From a virus: a stretch of 39,474 nucleotides of DNA. The notes under the pieces are model-generated. The model had not been told where the DNA came from and did no database searches. It worked only from the letters and a program-made list of their open reading frames with translations. Within the stretch, counting starts at the first letter, position 1, and every line of letters begins with the position of its first letter. Positions 13,574-21,663 of this stretch are shown in pieces. The translations under genes were made by a program, and so were the position numbers. The stretch is from positions 1 to 39,474 of IMG/VR virus record IMGVR_UViG_3300035138_000024. One strand, given 5' to 3'.

Positions 13574-15046
13574 ATGATTAATTTATATGATTATCAAAAA
13601 AATATAATTGAACAAATAAAAAAAAATATTAGAGAACATTCAAACATATGTGTTGTATCACCTTGTGGGAGTGGAAAATCAATCATACAAGGTAAACTAA
13701 CAGCTATGGCAAATAAAAAAGGTAACAGAGTACTATTTTTAGTACATCGAAAGGAATTATGTGAACAGATAGAGAAAACATTTAAATTATGTGGTGTAAA
13801 TTTTGATTTATGTAAAGTTGCAATGGTTCAGACAATAACAAGAAATTTAAAATCTGAACCGGAACCAAGAATAATAATTACTGATGAAAATCATCATTGC
13901 TTAGCGAAAAGCTATAAACACATTTATAATAATTTTCCAAATGCCGTAAAACTAGGATTTACGGCAACCCCAATTCGTTTAGGTGGAAAAGGGTTACATC
14001 CAATATATGATAAATTATTAATAGGCCCTTCTGTAAAATGGCTCATTAATAATAATAGGCTTTCACCATATAAATTATATAGCATAAAGCTTGTAGATAC
14101 AAGCAAATTGCATATTAGACAAGGTGATTTTAAAAATAATGAAGTTAATGATTTGATGGAAAAATCAATGATATATGGTAATACAATTAAAAATTATAAA
14201 AAATTTGCAAATGGTAAAAAAACAATAGTATATTGTGCAAGTGTAAAGGCAAGCAAAGCAACCAGCGAAGAATTTATTAATAATGGTATATCATCAAAAC
14301 ATTTAGATGGAAATACACCAAAAAAAGAAAGAGAACAAGCAATTGAAGATTTTAGAAAAAATAAAATTGATATTTTATGTAATGTAGATTTGTTTGGTGA
14401 GGGTTTTGATGTTCCTGATTGTGAATGTGTAATACTACTTAGACCTACTAAAAGTTTAAGTTTATACATTCAACAGTCAATGAGGTCTATGAGATATAAA
14501 CCAGGAAAACAAGCTATAATAATTGACCATGTAGGAAATTGTTTTGAACATGGTTTGCCTGACCATGATTTTGAATGGACACTAAATGATTTGGAAAAAA
14601 AGAAAAAGAAAAAAGATGAAGAAGAAAAAATAAAACAATGTCCAGGATGTTATTTAATGATTGAAAATCATTTAAAAACATGTCCACATTGTGGATATAC
14701 ATTTGTTTCTGAGAGAAAAGAATTAGATACAAATGAAAACATCGAATTAGAAGAGATCACACAAGAACGTATCAAAAAAGCACTAAAAACAAAACCTATG
14801 AAATATTATAAAAAAATAACTACATTGTCAGACCTTATTGACTTTCAAGAGGCGAAAGAATATAAAATTGGTTGGTTATTTCATAAGATGGAAGAAAGAA
14901 AAAATATATTAAAAATAAAATTTGAAGATTTACAAAGGATCCAAAAAAAAGAAGGGTATAAGTTTATGTGGTGCATACATAAAGCAAAAGATATAAATAT
15001 TGAAATTCCATCAAAATATAATAGTTTAAGGAGGTATCTAAAATAA
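13574..15046 (+). CDS. SF2 DEAD/DEAH-type helicase with C-terminal zinc ribbon
   Basis: A 490-residue protein. Motif I is SPCGSGKS near residue 30, motif II is the DEAH variant DENHH near 104, motif III GFTATP near 128, motif V FGEGFDVPDCE near 277 and motif VI QQSMRSMRY near 303. After the helicase core come CPGCYLM and CPHCGYTF near 356-373, a zinc ribbon, and a basic tail. This is the ResIII-like phage helicase that travels with VRR-NUC nucleases. It probably unwinds branched or replicating DNA. TAATG couples it to the nuclease. Confidence 0.92.
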   Translation: MINLYDYQKNIIEQIKKNIREHSNICVVSPCGSGKSIIQGKLTAMANKKGNRVLFLVHRKELCEQIEKTFKLCGVNFDLCKVAMVQTITRNLKSEPEPRIIITDENHHCLAKSYKHIYNNFPNAVKLGFTATPIRLGGKGLHPIYDKLLIGPSVKWLINNNRLSPYKLYSIKLVDTSKLHIRQGDFKNNEVNDLMEKSMIYGNTIKNYKKFANGKKTIVYCASVKASKATSEEFINNGISSKHLDGNTPKKEREQAIEDFRKNKIDILCNVDLFGEGFDVPDCECVILLRPTKSLSLYIQQSMRSMRYKPGKQAIIIDHVGNCFEHGLPDHDFEWTLNDLEKKKKKKDEEEKIKQCPGCYLMIENHLKTCPHCGYTFVSERKELDTNENIELEEITQERIKKALKTKPMKYYKKITTLSDLIDFQEAKEYKIGWLFHKMEERKNILKIKFEDLQRIQKKEGYKFMWCIHKAKDINIEIPSKYNSLRRYLK

Positions 15047-15357
15047 TGAGTGAACATGAATTTCAAAATCAAGTTCGAAAGGAATTAAGCAACCTAGGTT
15101 ACATTAGTTTTAGAACAAATGTTGGCAAGGTAAAAATGTATGATGGGCGATGGTTTGACACTGGTTTGCCTGTTGGTTTTTCAGATTTAATTATACTTAA
15201 AGATGGAAAAACATATTTTATAGAATTAAAAGTTGGTAGAAATAAACCAAGCAAAAAGCAATTACATTTTTTGGAAGTAATGAAAAAAAATGGTTTTGGC
15301 GGTGGTGTTGCCTGGACCATGGAAGACATATTTAATATATTAGGAGTTAAAAAATGA
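15046..15357 (+). CDS. VRR-NUC domain nuclease
   Basis: A 103-residue stand-alone VRR-NUC domain of the PD-(D/E)xK superfamily: N-terminal EFQNQVRKEL helix with the conserved Glu, then GFSDLIIL near 45, the catalytic IELKVG near 61 and KKQLHFLEVM. Free-standing phage VRR-NUC proteins are thought to resolve branched DNA. The start overlaps the helicase stop by one base, and the two are a common pair. Confidence 0.92.
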   Translation: MSEHEFQNQVRKELSNLGYISFRTNVGKVKMYDGRWFDTGLPVGFSDLIILKDGKTYFIELKVGRNKPSKKQLHFLEVMKKNGFGGGVAWTMEDIFNILGVKK

Positions 15358-15608
15358 GTAAATATGATAAATATATAAATGATGATTTAATGAGAAAAAT
15401 ATATAGAAATAAATTGGAAAAGCTTAATAATGATAATGATAATTATTGCTTTAGTCATTCATGGGATAGAAAAACAGTTCAAATTCATTGTTCAGATGAT
15501 GAATATAAAAAAGAAATTGATAAAGGGTTATTAAATGAATTTATAAATGAATTTAAAAAAGAAATTGATAAATACTTATTAAATGAATTAAAAAATATGA
15601 AAGGATGA
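15354..15608 (+). CDS. Hypothetical protein (84 aa)
   Basis: ATGA overlap with the nuclease gene and AGGAG upstream support it. The product is charged and helical with an internal near-repeat, KKEIDKGLLNEFINE and KKEIDKYLLNELKN, in its last 35 residues. Not recognised. Confidence 0.75.
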   Translation: MSKYDKYINDDLMRKIYRNKLEKLNNDNDNYCFSHSWDRKTVQIHCSDDEYKKEIDKGLLNEFINEFKKEIDKYLLNELKNMKG

Positions 15609-15614
15609 AAAGTC

Positions 15615-15839
15615 ATGAATTTAAAAATGTTAGATAATTTGATTGAAATAGAAATTTTTATAAATCAAATGGGTTGTGATAAAGAAATCAGTAATTATTA
15701 TACTCTACAAGGTAAAATTACAAGTACATTAAAAAGACTAGAAAAAACTATAAATATAGATAATAATAAATATTTTACATTTGAAAAGAAATTGGAACAT
15801 GCAGTCAATGAAATAAGAAAAAGAAAGTATAATTTATGA
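15615..15839 (+). CDS. Hypothetical helical protein (74 aa)
   Basis: Entirely helical by composition (NLIEIEIFINQMG; STLKRLEKTINI; HAVNEIRKRK). Its leader, ATGAAAGGATGAAAAGTCATG (minus its last base), is nearly identical to that of the next gene, suggesting duplication of a short regulatory or coding end. Function unknown. Confidence 0.7.
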   Translation: MNLKMLDNLIEIEIFINQMGCDKEISNYYTLQGKITSTLKRLEKTINIDNNKYFTFEKKLEHAVNEIRKRKYNL

Positions 15840-15853
15840 AAGGATGAAAAATC

Positions 15854-16042
15854 ATGGATAAAAGAAAAATATTAAATGTAAATTTAAGTTTTAATGAGAA
15901 ATCAAAAAATTTTGAACTAGAGTTTGAAACATACAGACATCAAAATGGTGTATGTTTTCCACAAGATAAAACCACAGAAAAAATTGACATGAAAATAATT
16001 AATAGATTGATTAGAATTATGGAGGATGTTGCAAATGATTAA
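15854..16042 (+). CDS. Hypothetical protein (62 aa)
   Basis: Beta-rich beginning (ILNVNLSFNEKSKNFELEF) and a helical end (MKIINRLIRIMEDVAND). Preceded by the same GAAAGGATGAAAA ribosome site as the gene before. Not recognised. Confidence 0.65.
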   Translation: MDKRKILNVNLSFNEKSKNFELEFETYRHQNGVCFPQDKTTEKIDMKIINRLIRIMEDVAND

Positions 16043-16343
16043 TAATTTATTAAAAGGCGTTTATATTAGCATTCACTACCCATATAATACATCAAAAGAT
16101 GAAATTTTTAAAATTATATTAGAGGCAATAAGATGTCATTCAAATGATTTATTTATAGTAAAAGATATTTCAATTCAAATAAATAAAGAAATAAAAAGAA
16201 TATCAGCATGTGAAATAAAAGTTTATTATGTTAATTATAATTTTGTATCACATGCCTATTTGGATAAAATAATACAAAACAATGAAAAACTTATAAAAAA
16301 AGAAATAAATACATTTATGAAAAACCAAAAAGAGGATCTTTAA
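16035..16343 (+). CDS. Hypothetical protein, last gene of the replication operon (102 aa)
   Basis: The ATG at 16035 lies 9 bases after GGAGG; the earlier ATG at 16026 touches that site. The protein begins INNLLKGVYISIHYPYN and contains beta strands and a charged C-terminal helix. The stop is inside the terminator stem. A nucleic-acid role is possible from position only. Confidence 0.7.
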   Translation: MINNLLKGVYISIHYPYNTSKDEIFKIILEAIRCHSNDLFIVKDISIQINKEIKRISACEIKVYYVNYNFVSHAYLDKIIQNNEKLIKKEINTFMKNQKEDL

Positions 16344-16354
16344 AGATCCTCTTT
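16329..16354. terminator. Bidirectional terminator between convergent operons
   Basis: A 26-base perfect palindrome, AAAGAGGATCTTT then AAAGATCCTCTTT, spans the last codon of the plus-strand operon. The minus-strand adhesin gene ends 70 bases away at 16423, so one element can serve both. The centre must open to form a loop, leaving about 11 bp. Confidence 0.85.
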
Positions 16355-16422
16355 CAAAAAATACAACACAAAAATTGGAGCAATAAGCCTTGAAAAAAAC
16401 TACAATATTATTATAACATAAA

Positions 16423-17442
16423 TTATGCCGCTTCACCTAAATCATTAATTGTCCATAAATCCGTAGAGATCAAATCAGCTCTTGCGGATGCCGCTTCACC
16501 ACCAGGTGTATAATAAGACGAACAATGAAAAGTTAAACTATTTGTAACATCTTGATTTGTAGCTATTTCAATCAAGAAATTATCATAATTATTTGTTGAA
16601 AAACTTGTAGCATTAGATAACATGTTATTTATTTGTGTGACAGCTTCAATATTAAAGTTACTAATATCTTGGTTAAATGCTGTACACCCATAAAATGTAT
16701 AACGCATATCAGTAACTTTAGAAGTATCCCAATTACTTAATGTTTGATTAAAAACATATGCATTATAGAACATTGCATACATGCTTGTAACTTCTGAGGT
16801 ATCCCAATCATTCAAAGGTTGATTAAATTTATTGCATTCTCCGAAAACATCAGCCATACTATTTACACTAGATGTATCTAGAGAAGATACATCACCATTA
16901 AAATTTGAACATCCATAAAACATTGCCCATATTGTAGTAACATTACTTGTATCTCTAAATTTAATAGAGTTTGTTGTTAAACTTGCACATGCCCTAAAAC
17001 ATTGAGCCATATTAGTTGTTGTACCTACATCTAAATAATCTTTAGCATTAATTACTAAATTAGCACAACCATAAAAATGCCCACCGCCCGCATTTAATTT
17101 AAAATTTTTTCCCCATTGTTTAATAGTTAATAGTTTTAAACAATCTCCTCCATTGTTAAATTGCCAACCCCAGCATTGACCATTTATTTTAACTGTATAA
17201 GTCCCCGATGAAGAATAAGTATGTGTTGTTTCGGCTTGGTTCCATACTGTTATTGTATCGCTGTTGCCATCTCCCCAATCAACGATACAATTATAACTAC
17301 CACCAGATACAAAAGGTAATGATATTTCGTTATCTTCACTTGTACCAACATTATCAGTCTTCCAAGTTGTTATAAAATGTCTTTTAACGGTGGATCCTCC
17401 AGATGCTAAACTAATTTTATTTAAAGGAATATTAGTTACCAT
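16423..17442 (-). CDS. BspA-like (DUF285) repeat surface/tail-fibre protein with PKD-like domain
   Basis: A 339-residue protein. Residues 40-95 (CIVDWGDGNSDTI, THTYSSSGTYTVKING) form a PKD-type Ig-like domain. Residues 120-290 are at least five BspA/DUF285 repeats of the 'FYGC..FN..L..WDTS.VT.M..MF' type. No signal peptide is seen, so a virion adhesin or receptor-binding fibre is more likely than a secreted protein. It lies far from the tail operon, behind its own promoter with an 83-residue partner. BspA repeats bind host glycans or proteins in bacteria. Confidence 0.85.
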   Translation of the reverse strand: MVTNIPLNKISLASGGSTVKRHFITTWKTDNVGTSEDNEISLPFVSGGSYNCIVDWGDGNSDTITVWNQAETTHTYSSSGTYTVKINGQCWGWQFNNGGDCLKLLTIKQWGKNFKLNAGGGHFYGCANLVINAKDYLDVGTTTNMAQCFRACASLTTNSIKFRDTSNVTTIWAMFYGCSNFNGDVSSLDTSSVNSMADVFGECNKFNQPLNDWDTSEVTSMYAMFYNAYVFNQTLSNWDTSKVTDMRYTFYGCTAFNQDISNFNIEAVTQINNMLSNATSFSTNNYDNFLIEIATNQDVTNSLTFHCSSYYTPGGEAASARADLISTDLWTINDLGEAA

Positions 17443-17444
17443 AA

Positions 17445-17696
17445 TTAAACACCCTCTACACTATAATATAAAATAACTGTGCCACTTGTAACCTCAACGC
17501 TTGTAAATTCGCCGGGGATAATGTCACCACCAAGAATTGTAGTTGATGTTAAATCTGTTATGTTTCCAATTGCTGTTACAATGCTATCCTCTAGGGCTTT
17601 TATTGCGCAAAAATTACCTGTTGTAGTGCCTGTTGTTTTAACTATTCCACCAAAACCCCCCATTGATGCCTTTATATTTACTTTTTCAGTATTCAT
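17445..17696 (-). CDS. Small beta-rich structural protein (83 aa)
   Basis: Gly/Thr-rich and beta-strand-rich, with ALEDSIVTAIGNITDLTST and GDIIPGEFTSVEVTSGT. I recall similar ~80-residue proteins beside phage fibre genes, where they look like trimeric head or fibre-attachment domains. It lies 2 bases upstream of the BspA-like gene. AGGAGG is 8 bases before the ATG. Confidence 0.7.
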   Translation of the reverse strand: MNTEKVNIKASMGGFGGIVKTTGTTTGNFCAIKALEDSIVTAIGNITDLTSTTILGGDIIPGEFTSVEVTSGTVILYYSVEGV

Positions 17697-17723
17697 TTAA
17701 AATACCTCCTATTTTTTATTTTT

Positions 17724-17732
17724 AGTATATCA
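17724..17732 (-). promoter_or_regulatory. Extended -10 promoter for the adhesin pair
   Basis: Minus strand TGATATACT, about 28 bp before the ATG at 17696. A second TATAAT lies about 25 bp further upstream. No convincing -35 accompanies either. Confidence 0.4.
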
Positions 17733-17848
17733 TAAAGCCTTATTATAGAGGTTTTTAAAATATGGATGTTTTATAGACGATTTATATTTTTTATCTTATA
17801 AATGTTCGCTTATCAAAAATAGAAAGTCTACAAATGAATAAAAAAAAA

Positions 17849-17875
17849 TGAAAGCCTGTTATATCAAGGCTTTCA
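17849..17875 (-). terminator. Terminator ending the 22.6-18.0 kb operon
   Basis: Arms TGAAAGCCT and AGGCTTTCA (9 bp) with a 9-base loop are followed on the minus strand by nine T. It closes the minus-strand block that ends with the small zinc protein at 17950. Confidence 0.85.
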
Positions 17876-17949
17876 AGATGTTTGTTTTAAAAACGCTGTA
17901 TCTGTTGGTATTACTTGGTTGTAGTACATTTTTAAAAACTGAGGTATTT

Positions 17950-18105
17950 TTATTTTATTTTTTTACCTCTTTTTTTAATTTTATAAATTTTATCATTATA
18001 TAAACACCTAGGGCATTTTTTATGATTAGTTGTAATTTTACGCTTTTTGCAACATGGACAAATTTTACGATCAATATACCATTTATACAAATCTTTATTA
18101 TCCAT
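17950..18105 (-). CDS. Small basic zinc-ribbon protein (51 aa)
   Basis: The ATG at 18105 overlaps the primase-like gene by 8 bases, with GAGGT upstream. KICPCCKKRK and KKCPRCLYND, spaced 11 residues apart, make a zinc ribbon, and the tail is almost all Lys/Arg/Ile (KIKKRGKKIK). Nucleic-acid binding is likely; nothing more specific can be read. Confidence 0.7.
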   Translation of the reverse strand: MDNKDLYKWYIDRKICPCCKKRKITTNHKKCPRCLYNDKIYKIKKRGKKIK

Positions 18106-18706
18106 TTTTTACCTCTTCCAAAATTAAATTTAATTCATTTTCATATGATAAAAAATTAATGTAACTATAATGTAACTCAGATTTGAAATTCAAACACAAA
18201 TCATATAATTCCTTGTGTGAAGATGCAGTAATATATTTATCTGTATAAGAATCTAAAAAATTACATAACCATGTAAGTAAAGCATCTTTTTTTATTTGCC
18301 TTAACGCAATTAACATTTTACATAATTTATGATAACATTTATTAATAATGGTTTTTTGTTTTTGTATTTTGAAATTTAAAGCTTCTTTTTCAGTCTTTGC
18401 CTTTTTAATTTGGTTAGGGCTGATTTTTATTTCATTCCTTCCAGCCATTTCAAGAACCTTTTTAATTGCTGCTTTCTCGTCATAATATTCTATTTCACAC
18501 AACAGTTGAACAATAGATCCACCATTGTATTTACTACCACATTTCGAAAAACTAACCCATGTATTTTTATTGTCAATTGCAAAGTGGTCATGATGTCCAC
18601 AAATAGGACATGGATTAACAAAAGTGTATTTTCCTTTTTTATTTTTAGATCCATCTACATAATCTATCAATTTAATTTCTTGTTTTGCTAATTCTAAATT
18701 ATCCAA
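18098..18706 (-). CDS. Stand-alone primase zinc-binding (CHC2-like) protein (TTG start)
   Basis: A 202-residue protein. Residues 5-90 match the DnaG-type CHC2 zinc domain: IKLIDYVDG, NPCPICGHHDHFAID, SFSKCGSKYNGGSIVQLLC, followed by the KKVLEMAG helix. The remaining 110 residues are helical. There is no Toprim catalytic domain, so it cannot prime alone. It may be the template-reading half of a split primase acting with the SF3 helicase or host primase. Start is TTG 18706, about 7 bases after GGAGGG. An exact CACACAAGGA copy lies at 18210. Confidence 0.8.
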   Translation of the reverse strand: MDNLELAKQEIKLIDYVDGSKNKKGKYTFVNPCPICGHHDHFAIDNKNTWVSFSKCGSKYNGGSIVQLLCEIEYYDEKAAIKKVLEMAGRNEIKISPNQIKKAKTEKEALNFKIQKQKTIINKCYHKLCKMLIALRQIKKDALLTWLCNFLDSYTDKYITASSHKELYDLCLNFKSELHYSYINFLSYENELNLILEEVKNG

Positions 18707-18827
18707 TTCTTTTCCCTCCCTCTTTTAATTTTTTTATTATATAATCCAATTCCTCATTATTAGGCTTTTTGTAAAATTTTCTAATTAAATCTTTCTTTCT
18801 ATTTTTCTTGACTTTCTTCCATTTCAT
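18699..18827 (-). CDS. Small basic protein (42 aa)
   Basis: The ATG at 18827 overlaps the upstream stop as ATGA and follows GGAG by 8 bases. The first 20 residues are Lys/Arg-rich (WKKVKKNRKKDLIRKFYKKP), then an acidic-to-basic helix. Its C-terminal codons provide the ribosome site of the primase-like gene. Function unknown. Confidence 0.65.
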   Translation of the reverse strand: MKWKKVKKNRKKDLIRKFYKKPNNEELDYIIKKLKEGGKRIG

Positions 18828-19084
18828 CTTATCAACTCCATTTCATTATAATCATTTGTGAATACATAATAATCATTACCGCTTATAATAATATAATGAT
18901 TGTCTTTTCCAATTAAATAAATTGATCCTTTTAGTTCATTTTTCCAAAATGATGAAGTATCTAGTATTAACCCATCAAATACATCTTTTTTTAATTTTTC
19001 AGTGGGATGATTTATAATTCCACATATATAATATAAATTGTCCTTATCATTTCTGATTATAATTTTATCTCCAACTTTAAACAT
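18824..19084 (-). CDS. Hypothetical beta-rich protein (86 aa)
   Basis: The opening FKVGDKIIIRNDKDN and alternating strands suggest a small SH3-like barrel. The end is DYNEMELIR. GGAGG precedes the ATG by 8 bases. No family identified. Confidence 0.7.
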   Translation of the reverse strand: MFKVGDKIIIRNDKDNLYYICGIINHPTEKLKKDVFDGLILDTSSFWKNELKGSIYLIGKDNHYIIISGNDYYVFTNDYNEMELIR

Positions 19085-19123
19085 TTAAAACTCCTCCATA
19101 CAATTTATTATTTTTTACACTTT

Positions 19124-19519
19124 CTACCAAAAAAAATCATTAAACAAAGTATCCCAAAAATCGTTCTCTTCTTCATTATCCATAAAATCAAACTCGTCGT
19201 CTTCTTCACGACCATTATAAACATTAAAATCCGGTTTGTCATGATGACAAAACCCAATGTAAGGACTATTCATTTCATCATATTGTTCGCTTTCTTCTTT
19301 TAACTCATTTCTATTTTTATAACTATCGTAAAAAAACATATAAGTATCATCGTTTAGCTCTTTTTGTATGTCTTCCAATGTTGGAAGACTGTCAATTTTT
19401 ATGGCTATGTCTAAAATAATATAATCTTGTGTTTCAAAAATACAAAAAGCTTTTCCATTTTTTTCTATTCTTAAATAATTATATCCGCTTTTAGCTATTT
19501 TTATTTGACTTGTTACCAT
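19124..19519 (-). CDS. Hypothetical protein with acidic aromatic tail (131 aa)
   Basis: Residues 1-75 are mixed alpha/beta (IKIAKSGYNYLRIEKNGKAF). Residues 90-131 are dense in Asp/Glu and end FWDTLFNDFFW. Such tails can mimic DNA or dock partner proteins. It overlaps the RHH gene by 7 bases. The opening resembles the SIVKISKSG start of the gene at 20183, so the two may be distantly related. Confidence 0.7.
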   Translation of the reverse strand: MVTSQIKIAKSGYNYLRIEKNGKAFCIFETQDYIILDIAIKIDSLPTLEDIQKELNDDTYMFFYDSYKNRNELKEESEQYDEMNSPYIGFCHHDKPDFNVYNGREEDDEFDFMDNEEENDFWDTLFNDFFW

Positions 19520-19683
19520 TTTTCGACCTCCTCATCTTTAATATATTCCATTATCCATTTCTTTATTAATTTAGACATGTCCATACAATTTTTATGACAT
19601 TTTGTTTTAAACTTTTTCTTGATAGAACTATCTATCAATATCCTTATTTGATCTGTTTGATCTATTTTTTTTTCCTTTTCCAT
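19513..19683 (-). CDS. Ribbon-helix-helix DNA-binding protein (56 aa)
   Basis: The ATG at 19683 overlaps the upstream stop as TAATG. The sequence QIRILIDSSIKKKFKTKC followed by DMSKLIKKWIMEYI fits the beta-strand, helix, helix layout of CopG/ParD/Omega-type RHH dimers. Such proteins bind short repeats. It is a candidate ligand for either iteron field or for CACACAAGGA, which is inference. Confidence 0.65.
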   Translation of the reverse strand: MEKEKKIDQTDQIRILIDSSIKKKFKTKCHKNCMDMSKLIKKWIMEYIKDEEVEKW

Positions 19684-20102
19684 TATATTAATCCTTTCTT
19701 TTTTAAATTATAATAATGAGGTTTACATATTTCTATACATTTTTTCGTTTTTTTCTTGTCAAACATTCCTATATGTGTTTGATTTAATTTTAGTTTCATT
19801 CTGCTACTAAGCCATGTATATGCCAGATATCTAGCATTGTAAACACCTTTTTTTACTTTTAATTTCCATAATGCATCAAAGTATTCATGAGCTTCATGGC
19901 GTAATTCTCTTAATTCTTTGTTTGCTATAGTTCCCATTGGTACTTGTGTATTTCCATGGCAACCAACGTAAGCATCACACTCAGGATAATTACGACATGT
20001 ATATACATAACCATAATCTTTTCCATAAATTTCTTTGCTGTCCTTTATAACTGCGTCGCTTCCACAATAAGGACATTTTTGATTTAATAAATCTATCATC
20101 AT
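19683..20102 (-). CDS. DUF3268-like zinc-finger protein (139 aa)
   Basis: CPYCGSDAV near residue 10 and TCRNYPECDAYVGCH near 35 are followed by PMGTIANKELRELRHEAH, FDALWK, AYTWLSSRM and HIGMFD. That order is the DUF3268 zinc-finger-containing phage family. It is common in Firmicutes phages with unknown function, probably nucleic-acid binding. GGAGGTGT precedes the start. Confidence 0.85.
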   Translation of the reverse strand: MMIDLLNQKCPYCGSDAVIKDSKEIYGKDYGYVYTCRNYPECDAYVGCHGNTQVPMGTIANKELRELRHEAHEYFDALWKLKVKKGVYNARYLAYTWLSSRMKLKLNQTHIGMFDKKKTKKCIEICKPHYYNLKKKGLI

Positions 20103-20170
20103 ACACCTCCTATAAATATATTATCATAAATTGCAATAAATTACAATGTAAATTATATAATAATAAAAAA

Positions 20171-20184
20171 AGGCTATATAGCCT
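20171..20184 (-). terminator. Terminator after the 136-residue gene
   Basis: A 14-base palindrome AGGCTATATAGCCT overlaps the stop codon at 20183 and is followed by seven T on the minus strand. Confidence 0.75.
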
Positions 20185-20593
20185 ATATTTTATTTTTTAT
20201 TCTTTTTATTTTATATTCTTCGTATTCTTCGAAAGATCTTTTTCTTAAATAAAATGATTTTGAATCTTTTTCAAAGTTCTCAACACTCCAATATAAATGT
20301 TTATTAAAATCCCTATGAACTTTTATAGGGATATGTATATTTATATAATTATAGCTTTTAATAATTAAATTAGGAAAACTTAGGAATTTTGTATTTCTAT
20401 TCATGTTATCAGTAAATTCGACCTTTATCGTCTTGTTATTTAATTTATTTACAGTATATAAGTCGTAGTAATAGTTATTATATTCACCATATACCTTATA
20501 CATTTTATTTGGTATTTTATTGCTATCAACTTTTTCAAAAAATCGTTTATCAACGGTTAGTATTCCGCTTTTTGAAATTTTAACTATACTCAT
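20183..20593 (-). CDS. Hypothetical protein (136 aa)
   Basis: I use the ATG at 20593; the in-frame TTG at 20605 overlaps GGAGG. The first part (SIVKISKSGILTVDKRFFEK) is beta-rich, the middle Tyr/Asn-rich, and the end a basic helix (EEYKIKRIKNK). It sits alone between two terminators, so it is a separate transcription unit. Not recognised. Confidence 0.7.
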   Translation of the reverse strand: MSIVKISKSGILTVDKRFFEKVDSNKIPNKMYKVYGEYNNYYYDLYTVNKLNNKTIKVEFTDNMNRNTKFLSFPNLIIKSYNYINIHIPIKVHRDFNKHLYWSVENFEKDSKSFYLRKRSFEEYEEYKIKRIKNKI

Positions 20594-20653
20594 TTTATCC
20601 TCCAATTATTAATATTTTATAATATTTTAATTTATATTATATCAATAATTGCA

Positions 20654-20685
20654 AAATAAAAGGACCCTTTAAGATCCTTTTATTT
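20654..20685 (-). terminator. Terminator after the LPXTG gene
   Basis: Arms AAATAAAAGGA and TCCTTTTATTT (11 bp) around a 10-base loop. The 20686-20755 stretch up to the LPXTG stop codon is AT-rich with no gene. Confidence 0.7.
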
Positions 20686-20755
20686 GGGAAAACTGCATTG
20701 AAAAAACTTCTTATTATCATGAAATTATATTATTTTCACATTGTATTATAACATA

Positions 20756-21415
20756 TTATATATTATTTTTATGAATTTTATCCTTTAATAAAAAATAAAT
20801 ACCTGTTAATAATAATAATATTGATAATATTATAAATAAAATGTTGCTTGCTTCTCCTGTCTGTGGTAGTTGATCCCCTTCTGTTTGTATTGGTGATTGT
20901 GTAATATTTGGTGTATTTGTTGGACTATTAGTATCTGTAGGTATAGGCGTATCTGTAGGCGTATTTGTAGGCGTATCTGTATCTGTAGGTGTAGATGTCA
21001 TTATATCAGTTTGTGTTGATGTAGGCGCATCTGTTGGTTTTGTACATAAATATATAACAATCTTTATATTTAATTTTTTGTCGTTTTCATCAATATAATT
21101 TATCAAAATTATATTTCTCCCAGCCTTTAATTCATGAGTTTTATTTTCAATTATTTTCCATTTTTTATCTTTTATTTTTATTTTTATTATTATTTTATTA
21201 TCTTCCACATTTATTGGTATGCTTTTTGTGATCCAGTCACCTTTTTCTAAGAAGATTTTGTTAAAATCTTTTCCAATAATAATTTGAGTTTTATTAAAAT
21301 CCATTTCATTACTTACTATATATTTTATCTTATCTTTGCAGTCACACAAGGAAGCAAAACATATATTACTTATCATTAATAATAAAATCATTGTTAATAC
21401 AATTGTTTTTTTCAT
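20756..21415 (-). CDS. LPXTG cell-wall-anchored surface protein
   Basis: A 219-residue protein from the ATG at 21415 (GGGG 7 bases upstream). It has a signal peptide (KKTIVLTMILLLMISNICFA), an unknown beta-rich domain of about 100 residues, a Thr/Pro/Asp stalk of some 50 residues, then LPQTG, a hydrophobic span (ILFIILSILLLLTGIYFLL) and a KDKIHKNN tail. This is a complete sortase substrate. Phage particles do not need sortase anchoring, so it should be displayed on the host wall during infection or carriage. It could act in receptor masking, adhesion or conversion. Confidence 0.88.
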   Translation of the reverse strand: MKKTIVLTMILLLMISNICFASLCDCKDKIKYIVSNEMDFNKTQIIIGKDFNKIFLEKGDWITKSIPINVEDNKIIIKIKIKDKKWKIIENKTHELKAGRNIILINYIDENDKKLNIKIVIYLCTKPTDAPTSTQTDIMTSTPTDTDTPTNTPTDTPIPTDTNSPTNTPNITQSPIQTEGDQLPQTGEASNILFIILSILLLLTGIYFLLKDKIHKNNI

Positions 21416-21662
21416 TATCATTCCCCTTTTCTTTTTTTTTAATTGTATCATTTTTTTCATTAAGAAAAAGCTTATCAAATAATTCTATACATTTGTTTAA
21501 TGTTCCATCAAATGTAAAAATAAAATTTTTTTTGTTACTTGCAACATAATTAAAATGTTTACTTGTTTTAATTTTATCTAAATTATTTTTTGTAATTTTT
21601 TTCTCAACATTTATCGTAGTTCTATTTTGAGCAAAATTATATTTAAAGCTTTTTTTTATCAT
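21366..21662 (-). CDS. Hypothetical basic protein (98 aa)
   Basis: GAGGTGG precedes the ATG by 7 bases. Asn/Lys-rich with a central FNYVASNKKNFIFTFDG segment. The last 50 bases overlap the signal-peptide region of the LPXTG gene in another frame, so the low-complexity tail may be nonessential. Not recognised. Confidence 0.6.
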   Translation of the reverse strand: MIKKSFKYNFAQNRTTINVEKKITKNNLDKIKTSKHFNYVASNKKNFIFTFDGTLNKCIELFDKLFLNEKNDTIKKKEKGNDNEKNNCINNDFIINDK

Positions 21663-21663
21663 T

